Assembly (NCBI GenBank): GCA_009746045.1
Contig: RPFO01000282.1
Coordinates: forward strand, 1 to 20,836
Reading direction: 5' to 3'
Length of the DNA: 20,836 nucleotides
From: Mesostigma viride
Taxonomy: Eukaryota; Streptophyta; Mesostigmatophyceae; Mesostigmatales; Mesostigmataceae
The notes under the pieces are model-generated. The model was not told the DNA's origin, did not search any database, and saw only the letters and a program-made list of their open reading frames with translations. Positions 1 to 8,045 of the stretch are shown here, one piece after another (position 1 is the first letter of the stretch; the number at the start of each line of letters is the position of its first letter). The position numbers were made by a program, and so were the translations under genes.

Positions 1-41
1 GTAGAGCAAGGCTGCTTACATTTCCACCCTTGCAGGAATTA

Positions 42-530
42 ATTAATTAATTAATTATCAACATCACTCCGTGGGAGTAAATGTAGCACATATCCCTCAG
101 AAGGGGCATATGGCTTTTAAAATACACTCTAGGCAACTTCATGCAAGGTGGAATGTAAACGACACTTGCTCTAGGTGCACCAGGGCACCTGCACCCTCAT
201 GATCTTCACAACTATGCCCAGCTAAGGGGGATATGTCATGTGGGGGAGAATCATCATGGCCTATACAAGAGCTAGGGCATGGCTTTCGAGCAGGGAGGGA
301 CTCCCTGCATGGGCACTGCATAATTAAATAAAGCTAGGCGTACTGGAGGGTGGCTCATCATAGGCACACATGGTACATGACTAAAAAGGCTAGGCCTAAG
401 CTGGTATAGTGCCTGTAGTAGGCGGGAACCCTTGCAGGAAGTAGCCCAGAATGTATTAAAAGCCATATGCCCTTCTCAGAGATATGTGCTTCATGTACTC
501 CCAACGGAGTTATGTTTCTAATTAATTAAT
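42..530. mobile_element. MITE-like palindromic element in the left flank
   Basis: The arms at about 42-150 and 430-530 are imperfect inverted repeats of each other, and both start in ATTAATTAATTA. They share blocks such as AGCACATATC and GCATATGGCTTTTAA. The interior (~150-430) holds no protein-like reading frame. Size, AT-rich ends and lack of coding capacity fit a non-autonomous DNA transposon, or possibly a solo end of something larger. Its right end abuts the PLV directly, so the virus appears to have inserted at the TTAATTAA-rich edge of this element. Nothing else was found in 1-527. Confidence 0.65.
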
Positions 531-544
531 TAAGTAGCTTCCAT

Positions 545-635
545 CATCATTCCGTCATCATTCCGTCATCGCGACTAGGAGAAGTGCACCACCCTTATGC
601 TGGCATCTGCCACCCCTATAGTGACCCTATAGTGA
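545..635. repeat. Two 11-bp tandem duplications at the left element tip
   Basis: CATCATTCCGT is repeated at 545-555 and 556-566. Unrelated CCCTATAGTGA is repeated at 614-624 and 625-635. Both are mirrored in the right terminal repeat. An 11-bp period is about one helical turn, so each pair would present two protein sites on the same face of the DNA. These may be end-recognition sites for the recombinase or replication proteins (inference). Confidence 0.7.
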
Positions 636-657
636 CCGCGGCCTAGGATGGGTCTCA

Positions 658-689
658 CCCTAAGCCCTAAACCCTAAAACCCTAAACCA
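658..689 (-). repeat. Telomere-like tract in the left terminal repeat
   Basis: Four consecutive CCCTAA-type units (CCCTAAG, CCCTAAA, CCCTAAAA, CCCTAAA), i.e. TTTAGGG/TTTTAGGG on the other strand. TTTAGGG is the plant and many-green-algae telomere unit, and TTTTAGGG occurs in Chlamydomonas. The tract is present in both terminal repeats, so it belongs to the element and is not host sequence at the junction. Confidence 0.8.
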
Positions 690-802
690 CTTGCAAAAAC
701 AGAAGTGCCCCCTGCCACCACTGCTCACCAGGTTGTGACATTTAGGCTGGCATCTGTCACCACCCCGGCAGTTGTGATGGTGTGTTGGGGGTGTGACAAG
801 GA

Positions 803-1177
803 TGGCGAAAAATTGCACGTACTTACTCTTATATAAAGAACGCCCAATTTTTCGCCACCCTGCCACCCCTTGGCGCGGGTCATAGGAGGTGTTTGTCAAG
901 GTGTGAGAGTGATGGCGAAAAATTGCACGTACTTACTCTTATATAAAGAACGCCCAATTTTTCGCCACCCTGCCACCCCTTGGCGCGGGGTATAGGAGGT
1001 GTTTGTCAAGGTGTGAGAGTGATGGCGAAAAATTGCACGTACTTACTCTTAAGAAAAGAACGCCCAATTTTTCGCCACCTTCCCCCACTGGCCGGCGCTG
1101 AGGTGGCGTGGGTTGTTGGATGTGGCGAAAAATTGCACGTACTTACTCTTAAGAAAAGACCGCCCAATTTTTCGCCA
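803..1177. repeat. Array of four 55-bp inverted-repeat units in the left terminal repeat
   Basis: Units lie at 803-857, 913-967, 1023-1077 and 1123-1177. Each has perfect 13-base arms, TGGCGAAAAATTG and CAATTTTTCGCCA, around a 29-base spacer that begins CACGTACTTACTCTT. The first two spacers contain TATATAAAG; the last two contain AAGAAAAG instead. The period is 110 bp, then 100 bp. The units could form hairpins or bind a dimeric protein, so an origin, promoter or recombinase site is plausible. The role is inferred. Confidence 0.9.
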
Positions 1178-1225
1178 TGGCCTCGCAGGGTGAGGGAGCC
1201 GGCGAGGGCCGCGCGGCGGGGTGTG

Positions 1226-1322
1226 ACCGAACCGGATGGGCCTCCGATTTGCATGGGAAGCAGTTGTCGCTGGCAACGATAACTACATGCATGGCAGAAA
1301 CGCGTTCCATTAAAAATATTTA
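1226..1322. other. Spacer between left terminal repeat and PrimPol-helicase 3' end
   Basis: 97 bases with no gene. On the minus strand AATAAA overlaps the stop region of the PrimPol-helicase (TAATAAATATTTTTAATGG), a plausible polyadenylation signal. Confidence 0.5.
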
Positions 1323-3245
1323 TTACTTATCCGCCCCCTGCAGGAAAGGAGCGATTTCATCCATCGACAGGCCAGACAACGACGTGATCGAATAATCCTT
1401 CTCATCGCCCCACCACGAGGGTTTATACCTATCAAGAAACGCGTGCATGTCCGCCTTCGAAATTTCCAAGTAACCACCGCCACGGCTATTGCCCTTCGCC
1501 CCTTGGCAGAAATTCCCAGAGTCGGGCTTAACAATCTGTTGATGAGCCCGCTACATTGTGCAAAAGACAAACTACCAGCCTCGCCTGCTCGCCGTTGGTA
1601 TCCAAATGTTGAGCGCATGAACCAGGCCTTGTCGGCAATTTCGCTATCAATTTTATTCCCTAGTGCAATCGTCTCGTCGCGCGTCAACTTCATTGTGAGA
1701 TTGGACGGATCAGCCGTCGTGATGAAGTCGATGATAGGCGTCCCTTCTAGTAGCTTGAGCGTAATGGCCAGAGACTGTGCTAGTCCAAAACGAGAATACG
1801 CCTTCAAATCAAACAAGGACTCTGACTTCTGCAGAATCAACAGATTGTCTCTGAAATGCTCCTTGGTTCCTAGTCCCGTCAACTTCGAATATTGCCGAAT
1901 GCCAGCGTACGCCTTCCTCCCCATCTCCTTGTCCAGAATTTGAGGGAGCTCGTCGTCGATGAGATCATACGGAATCATGTACAACCGGTGAACCAGTTCG
2001 TACACCGCCTTCAGACGCATTTCGTACGGTGAAAGTGGAACCGTGCCGCCGATTCTCCCCTCTAGATCCTTGTACTCCTCCTCGCTCAGAAGCACCACCT
2101 CCCTGTCCTTGTCTGGATCTTCTAGTACCGGAAGCGGAGGGGCGTCGATGTCCCCCAACTCCTCCACTGCCGACACCTCCACGCCGTAGTCCTCCGTCAG
2201 TATCTTGATGAGATTTCCCTTGTAGTGGGACCTCGACACCGCGAGATCTTGCTGGTTCCGGCAGAAGAGACGGAACTTGGGGCAATTTCTGTCATAGATA
2301 CGCGACTTGTCCGCGCTCCAGTCGCAGACTACGTCGGCGTTGTCGAACAGCAGCTGGATGAGCGCAGTGTCCCCCGCGATCATGTTCTCGACGATCGTAC
2401 CGTAGTCCGTTGGAGGCCTGTCAAGAAGCGAAGTCGTGTCTCGATAGAAGATGACCATCTCTCCCTTGACTAAGTGGCGCACCCTGAAAATTTGCTGGAG
2501 GGTTGTCGTGTAGCTCGCGTAGTATCCCCGTTGATGAAGAGTCCCACCATGCTGTCGAACGTGTGCTCCGTGTAGCTGACTCCAACCGTGATCGTGGGGC
2601 TGAAGATCAAAAAGTCCAAGTCAGCCCACGCAGCATTCGCGCCAACCTCCAGATCCTCCTTGCTCGTCAGACTAGTGTAGAGACGCCCGTTCTTGCGCTC
2701 GTGATTTTTTAGTGCCTCATACGCCATGGCGGCCTCTTTTTTGCCAGACATTGGGCAGAAAATCCTCTCCCGGCCTCTATCCTCCTCTCACACTCAGCGA
2801 CAAAGCGGTCCACGCAGACCTTTCGCCAGTTCTTTTCTGATGTCACGTCCACCCATCGCAGAGTCCTGTTGGTAGGGCGCCTGAAGGTGTTGCAATCCAC
2901 CTCCATAGTATCCGCCGCGCGATAGGCCGCTATGAACTCGTATACCTTTCGAGTAACGGTAGCGTCTAGCAATCACGACCTTGGACGTCTCAATGAGCCT
3001 GATGAACTTCCTCAACACCTCGCGCTTGTTATCCACGTGGCGCTGCGAAATCGCGGTGAGGGTGTTATATATTTCGTCTAGGATGAGGAGATCGAACGGT
3101 TGGTCTGTGACGCGCAAGATGCTGTTAAGAACGACCAGCACCCTGTCATCAGACATCATCCCTTCGGACCGCTGAGGTAGTGACGGAAATTCGGGTCACT
3201 GGACAAGAGATGGAACGCGTTGTCCTCCCACGCAATCGTCCTCCC
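1323..3245 (-). pseudogene. UL9/OBP-like helicase, C-terminal part of the PrimPol-helicase (frame-broken)
   Basis: Direct continuation of the PrimPol, forming one protein of about 1,150 residues. The frame changes near 3243-3245, 3160-3162, ~2960-2970, 2759-2762, 2526-2529 and 1528-1529. All but the ~2960-2970 one are a base missing from a short homopolymer. Helicase landmarks fall in the right order across the pieces: LLILDEI (Walker B, ~3080), DATVTRKVYEF after the break near 2965, FCPMSGKKEA (~2750) and SPTITVGVSYTEHTFDSMVG (~2590-2540), which is the OBP motif preceding the final arginine motif, QQIFRVRHL (~2490). The region 1323-2400 carries no domain I recognise; its probable natural end is the TAA at 1323-1325. 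Herpesvirus origin-binding protein (SF2) relatives are the closest family by motif. Origin unwinding is inferred. Confidence 0.7.
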
Positions 3246-4797
3246 ACCTCGCCCAGAGACTTGTAGTTGCGATCCTCCTCCTTGGACAGGCTGATGTTGG
3301 CAACGATGCAGCACACGCGAATACCTGGATCCCTCCTCACCGCCTCGTTGACGAGTTCACGAATCCTCTCAGATTTACCTGTCCCGCAGTTGGACTGGAC
3401 GAGGAAGGTGCTCTTATGCGGTCCCCCAAATAGCGCATCCCAGCTGAATGGCTTGATTTTTTCGGACGAATACGTGTGAGTGAACGGCACTTGGTCAGAT
3501 CCCGGTTGCTGCATCACGGGAGGTGCGATCTCGATCTTGCGAGCGTCTGGCGATTTCCTGTAGCAGTCATAAAAAACTTGTCCTGACGGGTATTGGAGCG
3601 TGAATGGGCCGTTCTTCTCGTGCACCTTGTTGCATATGAGGCAGATGTGATCGTCGCATTGCTGGTACTTCACCCTCACGAGCTTGACGTCTGGAGACAA
3701 CTCAATGTAGCCGCACTCGAGATAGTCACACTCCGGAGCCACCTTCTCCATCGCCGCGAGAGATGCAGAAACGTCAATGTCCTTGCCCGCCGCCTTCACC
3801 GTGCACTCGCGACGTCCGCGAACCCCTCTCCTCTTCAACGATGCCGCCCAGTCCGGGGGCGCACTCACCAATACCCCGCCCGAGACGTCGTCCGGCGAGT
3901 AGATGTTGATGAGATGGTCGAGGAAGTCACTAGACGAGCCTTCACATGTGCGCAGAATTCCCAGAGGGTCAGTGTCCCCGAATTTGTGCATCCCGACGCA
4001 TCGGAAAAGACTGTCTCTCCTGTAGACTGCTTCGTCTATCACCGTGTCCATTTCACCGAAATAGTCAGCTGGGTGGCGGCAGATCTCGTCGAATTGCTCT
4101 TGACCGTTCACTTTGAACTTCAGCAGCTCGTGCGCGTCCTCGTGAACGGGAGATGACAGGTCGAAAGAAGCGCGCTTGATGAAATCGGTGAGGCCGCTGT
4201 ACCAAAACACTCTCGCGTCCAGGTCGGCAAGAACGAGACCGCGCACGACGATGTGGAAAGACGACTTGAACAAATCCTTCTTCATGCGAGACGCCGTGCT
4301 GACCTCGTAGCGAAAGTCCTTGGTTGCGATGTTCAGGACGACGCGGCAGTACTCGTCGTGAACACGGCGAAAGTGTCCCGGGTAATCGATGTTCGCCAGA
4401 CGCTCGTCATCTGGGTCGACCTTGTCGTCAATGTCGACGTACGCCCACGACGGGTCGTCGGGTTGTATGACTTCGTCGAGCGTGCGGCGAACGGGATGAG
4501 CAGCACACTCCGCATAGATCCGCGAAAAGTCTGCGAGGTTGCCATAATGCGCGTACTCGTTGGCGTCCTTCGTGTTGATGCCACGCGCGCAAATGAAGCG
4601 ATGGCCGAGAGACACCCCGCCTCTTTTGTGGGAGCCTTCTTGTAGCGCCATTGCGTGACGACCTTGTTCATGGTCTCATGGGTGGCCTCGGGTGGTGGGT
4701 GGAGTAGAGCCAGCCACGGAATGTCAACGTCCTTTATACTCCCACGGTGCTTTCTAGAAGGTTCGACTGTGACGACACGACTCGGTTCAGACGACAT
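3149..4797 (-). CDS. PrimPol (archaeo-eukaryotic primase) domain, N-terminal part of a PrimPol-helicase
   Basis: N-terminal half of the replication protein, expected to make primers and perhaps extend DNA at the viral origin. The longest unbroken piece is 3149-4651. The likely true start is the ATG at 4797, with a one-base break in the G run at 4615-4618 joining the pieces. Numbering from 4651: AEP motif I is the acidic YVDIDD (71-76), motif II is SFHIVV (131-136), and motif III is DEAVY...FRCVGMHK (206-223). A zinc-binding cluster C332, C337, C340, H344, C363 resembles that of UL52-type primases. A Walker A loop, SNCGTGKS (420-427), opens the helicase. This order matches PrimPol-helicases of large DNA viruses and PLVs (family knowledge). 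The ATATACTAT motif overlaps the start. The frame is lost near 3243-3245. Confidence 0.8.
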
Positions 4798-4967
4798 GAT
4801 AGTATATTACTTGTTTAGAAAAAAAAAATTCAGATTATAAAATGCCAAACCCTCGAACCTCGACCCTCGAGAAAAATGTTCCCATGGAACTTTTATATTC
4901 CCTGTATAATGCATGCAGTTTAGAATACCCTTTTCGACATTCATGAAAATTTCCCACGGGAAACTAT
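4798..4967. promoter_or_regulatory. Intergenic region: primase promoter and recombinase 3' end
   Basis: AT-rich gap between the PrimPol start and the recombinase stop. ATATACTAT (minus strand, 4799-4807) lies immediately upstream of the PrimPol ATG. TTTCCC-AC-GGGAAA (4950-4963) is a short hairpin just after the recombinase stop and may mark its transcript end. GTTCC-CAT-GGAAC (around 4879-4891) is a second, weaker one. Confidence 0.45.
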
Positions 4968-6230
4968 CTACTTTTTCCTCGGCCTCAGCCGACGTCCGCC
5001 AGTCTCGCCACCCTGCCTCTCGTAAACGGCTCCTGTCAGTACGTCATGGCCCATCATGTCGCCAGCCCATTTACGTTTCTTAAATGAAGCGCCCTTCAGG
5101 AAACGAGTGATGTATGCTTGTCGCGTGGCGTCGATGCCTCCGTAAATCCGGTTGTAACGGGCGCTGTAGAGCTCGTGTTTGATCGGAATGCCAGGCTCTG
5201 ATTCGAAAAGGAATTTCTGTCCAGCCTTAGCACGGGCATCTAACGCTTTGATGAGCTTTCCGTACTTCTTCGGGATGACGACGTCATAAACTGGCATGCT
5301 GTGCTGCGTTTTGAAATTCTGGATGTAGAATCTCCTCTCGCTCGGGATGTAGCCGTTCTCGTGCGGTCCTAGCTCAGCGACCGAGTCGACGATGCGCATC
5401 TGGTCGTGATTGTAACGCGTCGGTGGTAGATCTTCACCCGAGAGATAGATCAAGCCCATGAGCGCGGCGTCGGACGTGGGATCGGCTTCGTACTCTGCTT
5501 TGGCGATCTTCTGGAGCTGTTCGTACGTGTACCTCAGCGGCTTGTTCTCGGCACGGTCAAACCGTCTGTCCAGGTCACCAACCTTCAGCTCCCTGACGCG
5601 AGCAGTGTACGCGTCCGTAACGTGACTTGGGAGCCTCTTCTCGGGCGGCATCATTCGGTTCACGCCGTTGATGACCCCGAGGAGCTGCTTCTCATTCTCC
5701 CTCCAGGCGTCGTCCTTCGAGTGCTGGGTCTTGCGCTTGGGTTCTGATGTCTCGTGCACCACGCGAAGAACACGAGCTGTGTCGGCAAGGCAATCAACGG
5801 ACTCGTACTGCGAGCACCCCAGTTTGTCGAGCAGGACCCGCATCCTGCCAATGTATCCCAAAGCGGTCTTGCGAGTCGCCCCGCGCTCCTTCGATGGCCT
5901 GCCACGCTCGTGCTGCTCTGGTCGCGCTTCCGCTGCGGCGACGGCCTCGTCGAAGGTCCAGTACCGCCCTCCTCCAGCTCGCGCAGGCGATTCCTCGTGG
6001 TGCGGTGGCTCCGGCGAGGGTGGAGAGGTCGCCTGCAAGCCGATTTTTTCCGCACACTCGGGGTTATTTGCGATCCATCGATCACTGGGATTCCAGACGC
6101 CCTTCTTGACCTTGCTTTTCGCCGAGATGCAGTTCGTCTGGTCGCGGGCGATTGCTCGCCTCTTCGCCTGGGCCCGTCGCCATTGCTCGCGACGCTCCTC
6201 TACGGTCACCGTCATCTGATGACTGAACAT
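4968..6230 (-). CDS. Tyrosine recombinase (integrase)
   Basis: A 420-residue tyrosine recombinase, expected to integrate and excise the viral genome. The C-terminal catalytic domain is readable: R272 in LPPTRYN, a likely catalytic lysine at K307 (NFKTQHS), R370 in DATRQAYITR (the usual HxxR box with Asp in place of His), H395 in MMGHD, and the nucleophile Y403 in AVYERQ. Residues 1-60 are basic, 66-90 proline-rich and 120-230 helical, consistent with arm- and core-binding regions. GRPSKERG near 110-117 is AT-hook-like. The frame is unbroken over 1.26 kb. The start is uncertain: an AT-hook reading frame overlaps the first 149 bases and may be the true N-terminus. PLVs commonly carry tyrosine recombinases in place of the Polinton rve integrase. 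Confidence 0.85.
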   Translation of the reverse strand: MFSHQMTVTVEERREQWRRAQAKRRAIARDQTNCISAKSKVKKGVWNPSDRWIANNPECAEKIGLQATSPPSPEPPHHEESPARAGGGRYWTFDEAVAAAEARPEQHERGRPSKERGATRKTALGYIGRMRVLLDKLGCSQYESVDCLADTARVLRVVHETSEPKRKTQHSKDDAWRENEKQLLGVINGVNRMMPPEKRLPSHVTDAYTARVRELKVGDLDRRFDRAENKPLRYTYEQLQKIAKAEYEADPTSDAALMGLIYLSGEDLPPTRYNHDQMRIVDSVAELGPHENGYIPSERRFYIQNFKTQHSMPVYDVVIPKKYGKLIKALDARAKAGQKFLFESEPGIPIKHELYSARYNRIYGGIDATRQAYITRFLKGASFKKRKWAGDMMGHDVLTGAVYERQGGETGGRRLRPRKK

Positions 6231-6576
6231 GAGACAATTTTTTGGCTCGAGGCTTTTTATACCCTACGGGGTGGATCCTTGGGCGCCCTCGAGGCCGTTT
6301 CGGTTCGTGTCGTTTTTCCGTTTTGGAGGGTGAGCGCCCACGTGGACGCCTGCGATCGCCCACCAAGGCGAGGATGGCCAATCGGATTTCGGGGCTCATG
6401 TCGTGACAGGTGGACGGAATCGTGTCGTGGTGGCCTGCTTCTTGAAGGATCCTGACGACACGTTCTAGAGTTTTCTGCCCCAGTCGAGAACCCGAACAAT
6501 ATCGGAGGAGTGCTTGGGTGTCCAACACGTACTCCTTCTCGGCGCCTGCGTATCGTTTGATGGACGGAATATCCAT
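6082..6576 (-). CDS. AT-hook protein, possibly the N-terminus of the recombinase
   Basis: A 164-residue frame starting at 6576, where ATATACTAT overlaps the ATG. Residues 1-75 look like a folded helical domain. KRPRGRPR (93-100) is a strong AT-hook and RRRPRGRS (75-82) a weaker one, so it should bind AT-rich minor groove. After about residue 115 it overlaps the recombinase in another frame and becomes low in complexity. A one-base change in the A run near 6238-6243 would run it straight into the recombinase frame. It is therefore either a separate small DNA-binding protein overlapping the recombinase by 149 bases, or the recombinase's own N-terminal domain. Given the homopolymer breaks elsewhere, I lean to the second. 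AT-hooks would suit integration into TTAATTAA-type targets (inference). Confidence 0.6.
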   Translation of the reverse strand: MDIPSIKRYAGAEKEYVLDTQALLRYCSGSRLGQKTLERVVRILQEAGHHDTIPSTCHDMSPEIRLAILALVGDRRRPRGRSPSKTEKRHEPKRPRGRPRIHPVGYKKPRAKKLSHVQSSDDGDRRGASRAMATGPGEEASNRPRPDELHLGEKQGQEGRLESQ

Positions 6577-6583
6577 AGTATAT
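6575..6583 (-). promoter_or_regulatory. ATATACTAT motif at the AT-hook/recombinase start
   Basis: The same 9-mer as at 4799-4807 overlaps this start codon. I did not see it at the starts of the capsid genes. It may be a core promoter shared by replication and integration genes. Confidence 0.4.
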
Positions 6584-6598
6584 CATGTTCAGAGAAAA

Positions 6599-7482
6599 TT
6601 ATTTTATCGAGAGAAATGTATTGAAGTTTCGACGAAACATTTTTTTCGGGTCGCGCTGGTCGAAGTCGACAGCGAAGAAGTCGTGAGGATCGTCCTTGAC
6701 GGCGTGGTCCCATAGCGCGAGAAACTCGTCCGGCGCCACAGCCCCCGCGCTCTCTTCCGCGATCTGTCGCGCGGCTCGATGGTCCTTCGTTCTGAACAGC
6801 GCAAGAAACGATATATTCGCTCGCACTGCTCGTGGTACGCCACCGCTTGTGTACGCCTGTGTCAGGAAAATCATGCTCGTGAGGAAGTGTCTGTGTTTGA
6901 ACGCGAAAGCCGCAACAGCGTTTTTGCTAGAGCTCTGATAGAGGGCACTGCCTTGCATGTCGTCTATCAGAATGAGCGACGAAGGAGGACCGTGCTCGAA
7001 CCTTGTCGCAGGTTTATCCCAGTTCATTGCATCAAGGCGTAGGTACATGGAGAGGTCCATGAGTTCTGCGTTTTTTTTCCCATCCACGTATTCGCGTTTG
7101 AACGTTTCCCAGACCTTGAGATCGTCCTTGTACCTCTCGTATTCGTGGAGGTCAGACTTTATATGATCTATCATCCCATCGAATGCCAGGTTAGAGTAGA
7201 CTTCCATCGTCATAGCTGGTTCCGGGAGCTCATTGTATTTTGGCTCCGTGTGGGCACTCCCTGAAATGAGGTACAGCTTGTCGAATGAGTTTTAGCAAAG
7301 TAAGCCTTCGCCATGTTGACTGCCGATGTAGTTTTCCCAGACCGTCGAGCTCCGCAGAAGTTTGCGATGAAATGAAGACTCGGCATATTCGGTGGAGCAG
7401 GACGCTGTGGGGCGTATCGTTGCTTGATGTCTTTGTTCTCAAGTGAATGAATTCGTCGCTCTTCGATGATAGCCATTATCAT
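6599..7482 (-). CDS. FtsK/HerA-type genome-packaging ATPase (one frame break)
   Basis: ATPase that pumps DNA into the capsid, one of the core genes of PLVs and virophages. The N-terminal piece (7482 to ~7293) carries Walker A, GARRSGKT (residues 44-51), after the strand FIANFC. The larger piece (6599-7213 and upstream) carries Walker B, SLILIDDMQGS, then the typical HRH...FLTQAY and VPRAVRANISFLALFRTKD region of the A32/HerA-like family. The frame changes at the T run 7290-7293 (an A run in the gene), where one base appears to be missing. The protein resumes as DKLYLISGSAHTEPKY and would total about 294 residues, normal for the family. It starts 12 bases after the stop of the coiled-coil gene, so the two are probably cotranscribed. 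Confidence 0.85.
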
Positions 7483-7494
7483 TCTGAAGACATT

Positions 7495-8021
7495 TTAATC
7501 GTCCAGACTAGCAAGGAGAGACGCGCGGATGGCGGCCATGCGCATCTCGTATGGCGTCATCGCGACAGGTGGCGGTGGTGGAGGTGGGAGCTGTCGGGTC
7601 TTGATCGGGGGTGGCGGAGAGTCCGGCTCTGTCTCCTTGGGCTTTCGACCCCGTCTTGGTTTTGGCGTGTCGGCGGGGGTTGAGGCGACGAATCTTCAGC
7701 GAGAAGGCGTTCAATCCGCGATTTGTTGCGGGCTTCTTGCAGCTCGAGTTCGACTAGCCTTTGCCGCTGAATCTCCAATTCCTTTGCAAGGACCTTTCGT
7801 TTCGTTATCTCTGCCTCCTTTTCCTCGTTTCGTCTCTTCTCCCTCTCGGCTTTTGCGCGTTGCTGGTAAACCCTCATTTTGTCGCGAAGGGCTTTTTTCT
7901 GTTCATCATTCAGCGGTTGTCCCTTTCGAATTGTCTTGACCAGGTCAACCTGCTCTTCCCGCGTCTCGGCGAAGGTTTCGTCTTGGTAGCTCGTTGGGGT
8001 CTCTGAAGCCTCAGAGGCCAT
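7495..8021 (-). CDS. Coiled-coil protein with proline-rich, basic tail (one frame break)
   Basis: First gene of the minus-strand block. Residues ~40-112 are a long, charged coiled coil rich in Glu, Lys, Arg and Gln with no Pro or Gly. The frame changes in the G run at 7675-7679 (a C run in the gene). In the continuing frame the tail has PKPRRGRKPKE, which is AT-hook-like, then poly-proline stretches, and ends in SLLASLDD with the stop at 7495-7497. The uninterrupted frame alone would stop at 7557 with an implausible Arg/His-rich end. Total length is about 175 residues. I do not recognise a family. A scaffolding or DNA-associated virion role is only a guess from its position beside the packaging ATPase. 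Confidence 0.65.
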
Positions 8022-8045
8022 GTTTATATTCTAGGTAGATAATAA
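8022..8045. promoter_or_regulatory. Divergent promoter between the two gene blocks
   Basis: Only 24 bases separate the start codons of the minus-strand coiled-coil gene and the plus-strand fibre gene. The stretch is AT-rich, contains TTATATTCTAGG and reads as TATA-like in both directions. Both blocks probably start here, since all genes on each side point outward. Confidence 0.55.

Larger units (their letters stand above)
528..1225. repeat. Left inverted terminal repeat (~698 bp)
   Basis: This is the reverse complement of 18277-18972. I found no substitutions between the arms. Six homopolymer lengths differ (left vs right): 650-652 G3/G4, 708-712 C5/C6, 787-791 G5/G4, 987-990 G4/G3, 1080-1081 T2/T1, 1110-1112 G3/G2. 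From the tip inwards the arm holds two 11-bp tandem repeats, a telomere-like tract and four copies of a 55-bp inverted-repeat unit. Open frames that run through it are by-products of the repeats. Near-identical arms suggest recent insertion or gene conversion. Confidence 0.95.

Noticed and set aside
42-530. Left-flank palindrome as a tRNA, CRISPR or viral origin
   Set aside because: There is no cloverleaf or regular repeat-spacer pattern. The long imperfect arms and empty interior fit a MITE better.
660-690. Telomere-like tract read as a true chromosome end or junction
   Set aside because: It is short, lies inside the element, and is mirrored exactly in the other terminal repeat. Sequence continues on both sides.
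980-1282. Open frames running through the terminal repeats on both strands (also 18309-18629, 18364-18603)
   Set aside because: They follow the 55-bp repeat units, give repetitive sequence such as repeated CTYLLL..ERPIFRH in several frames at once, and have no gene-like composition.
3593-4645. Long plus-strand frames opposite the PrimPol
   Set aside because: They are antisense to a domain with intact AEP and zinc motifs and show biased Val/Leu/Arg composition typical of GC-rich shadows.
5668-6455. Plus-strand frames opposite the recombinase and AT-hook genes
   Set aside because: They are antisense shadows rich in Arg, Ser and Pro, without motifs. The minus strand carries the catalytic motifs of a tyrosine recombinase.
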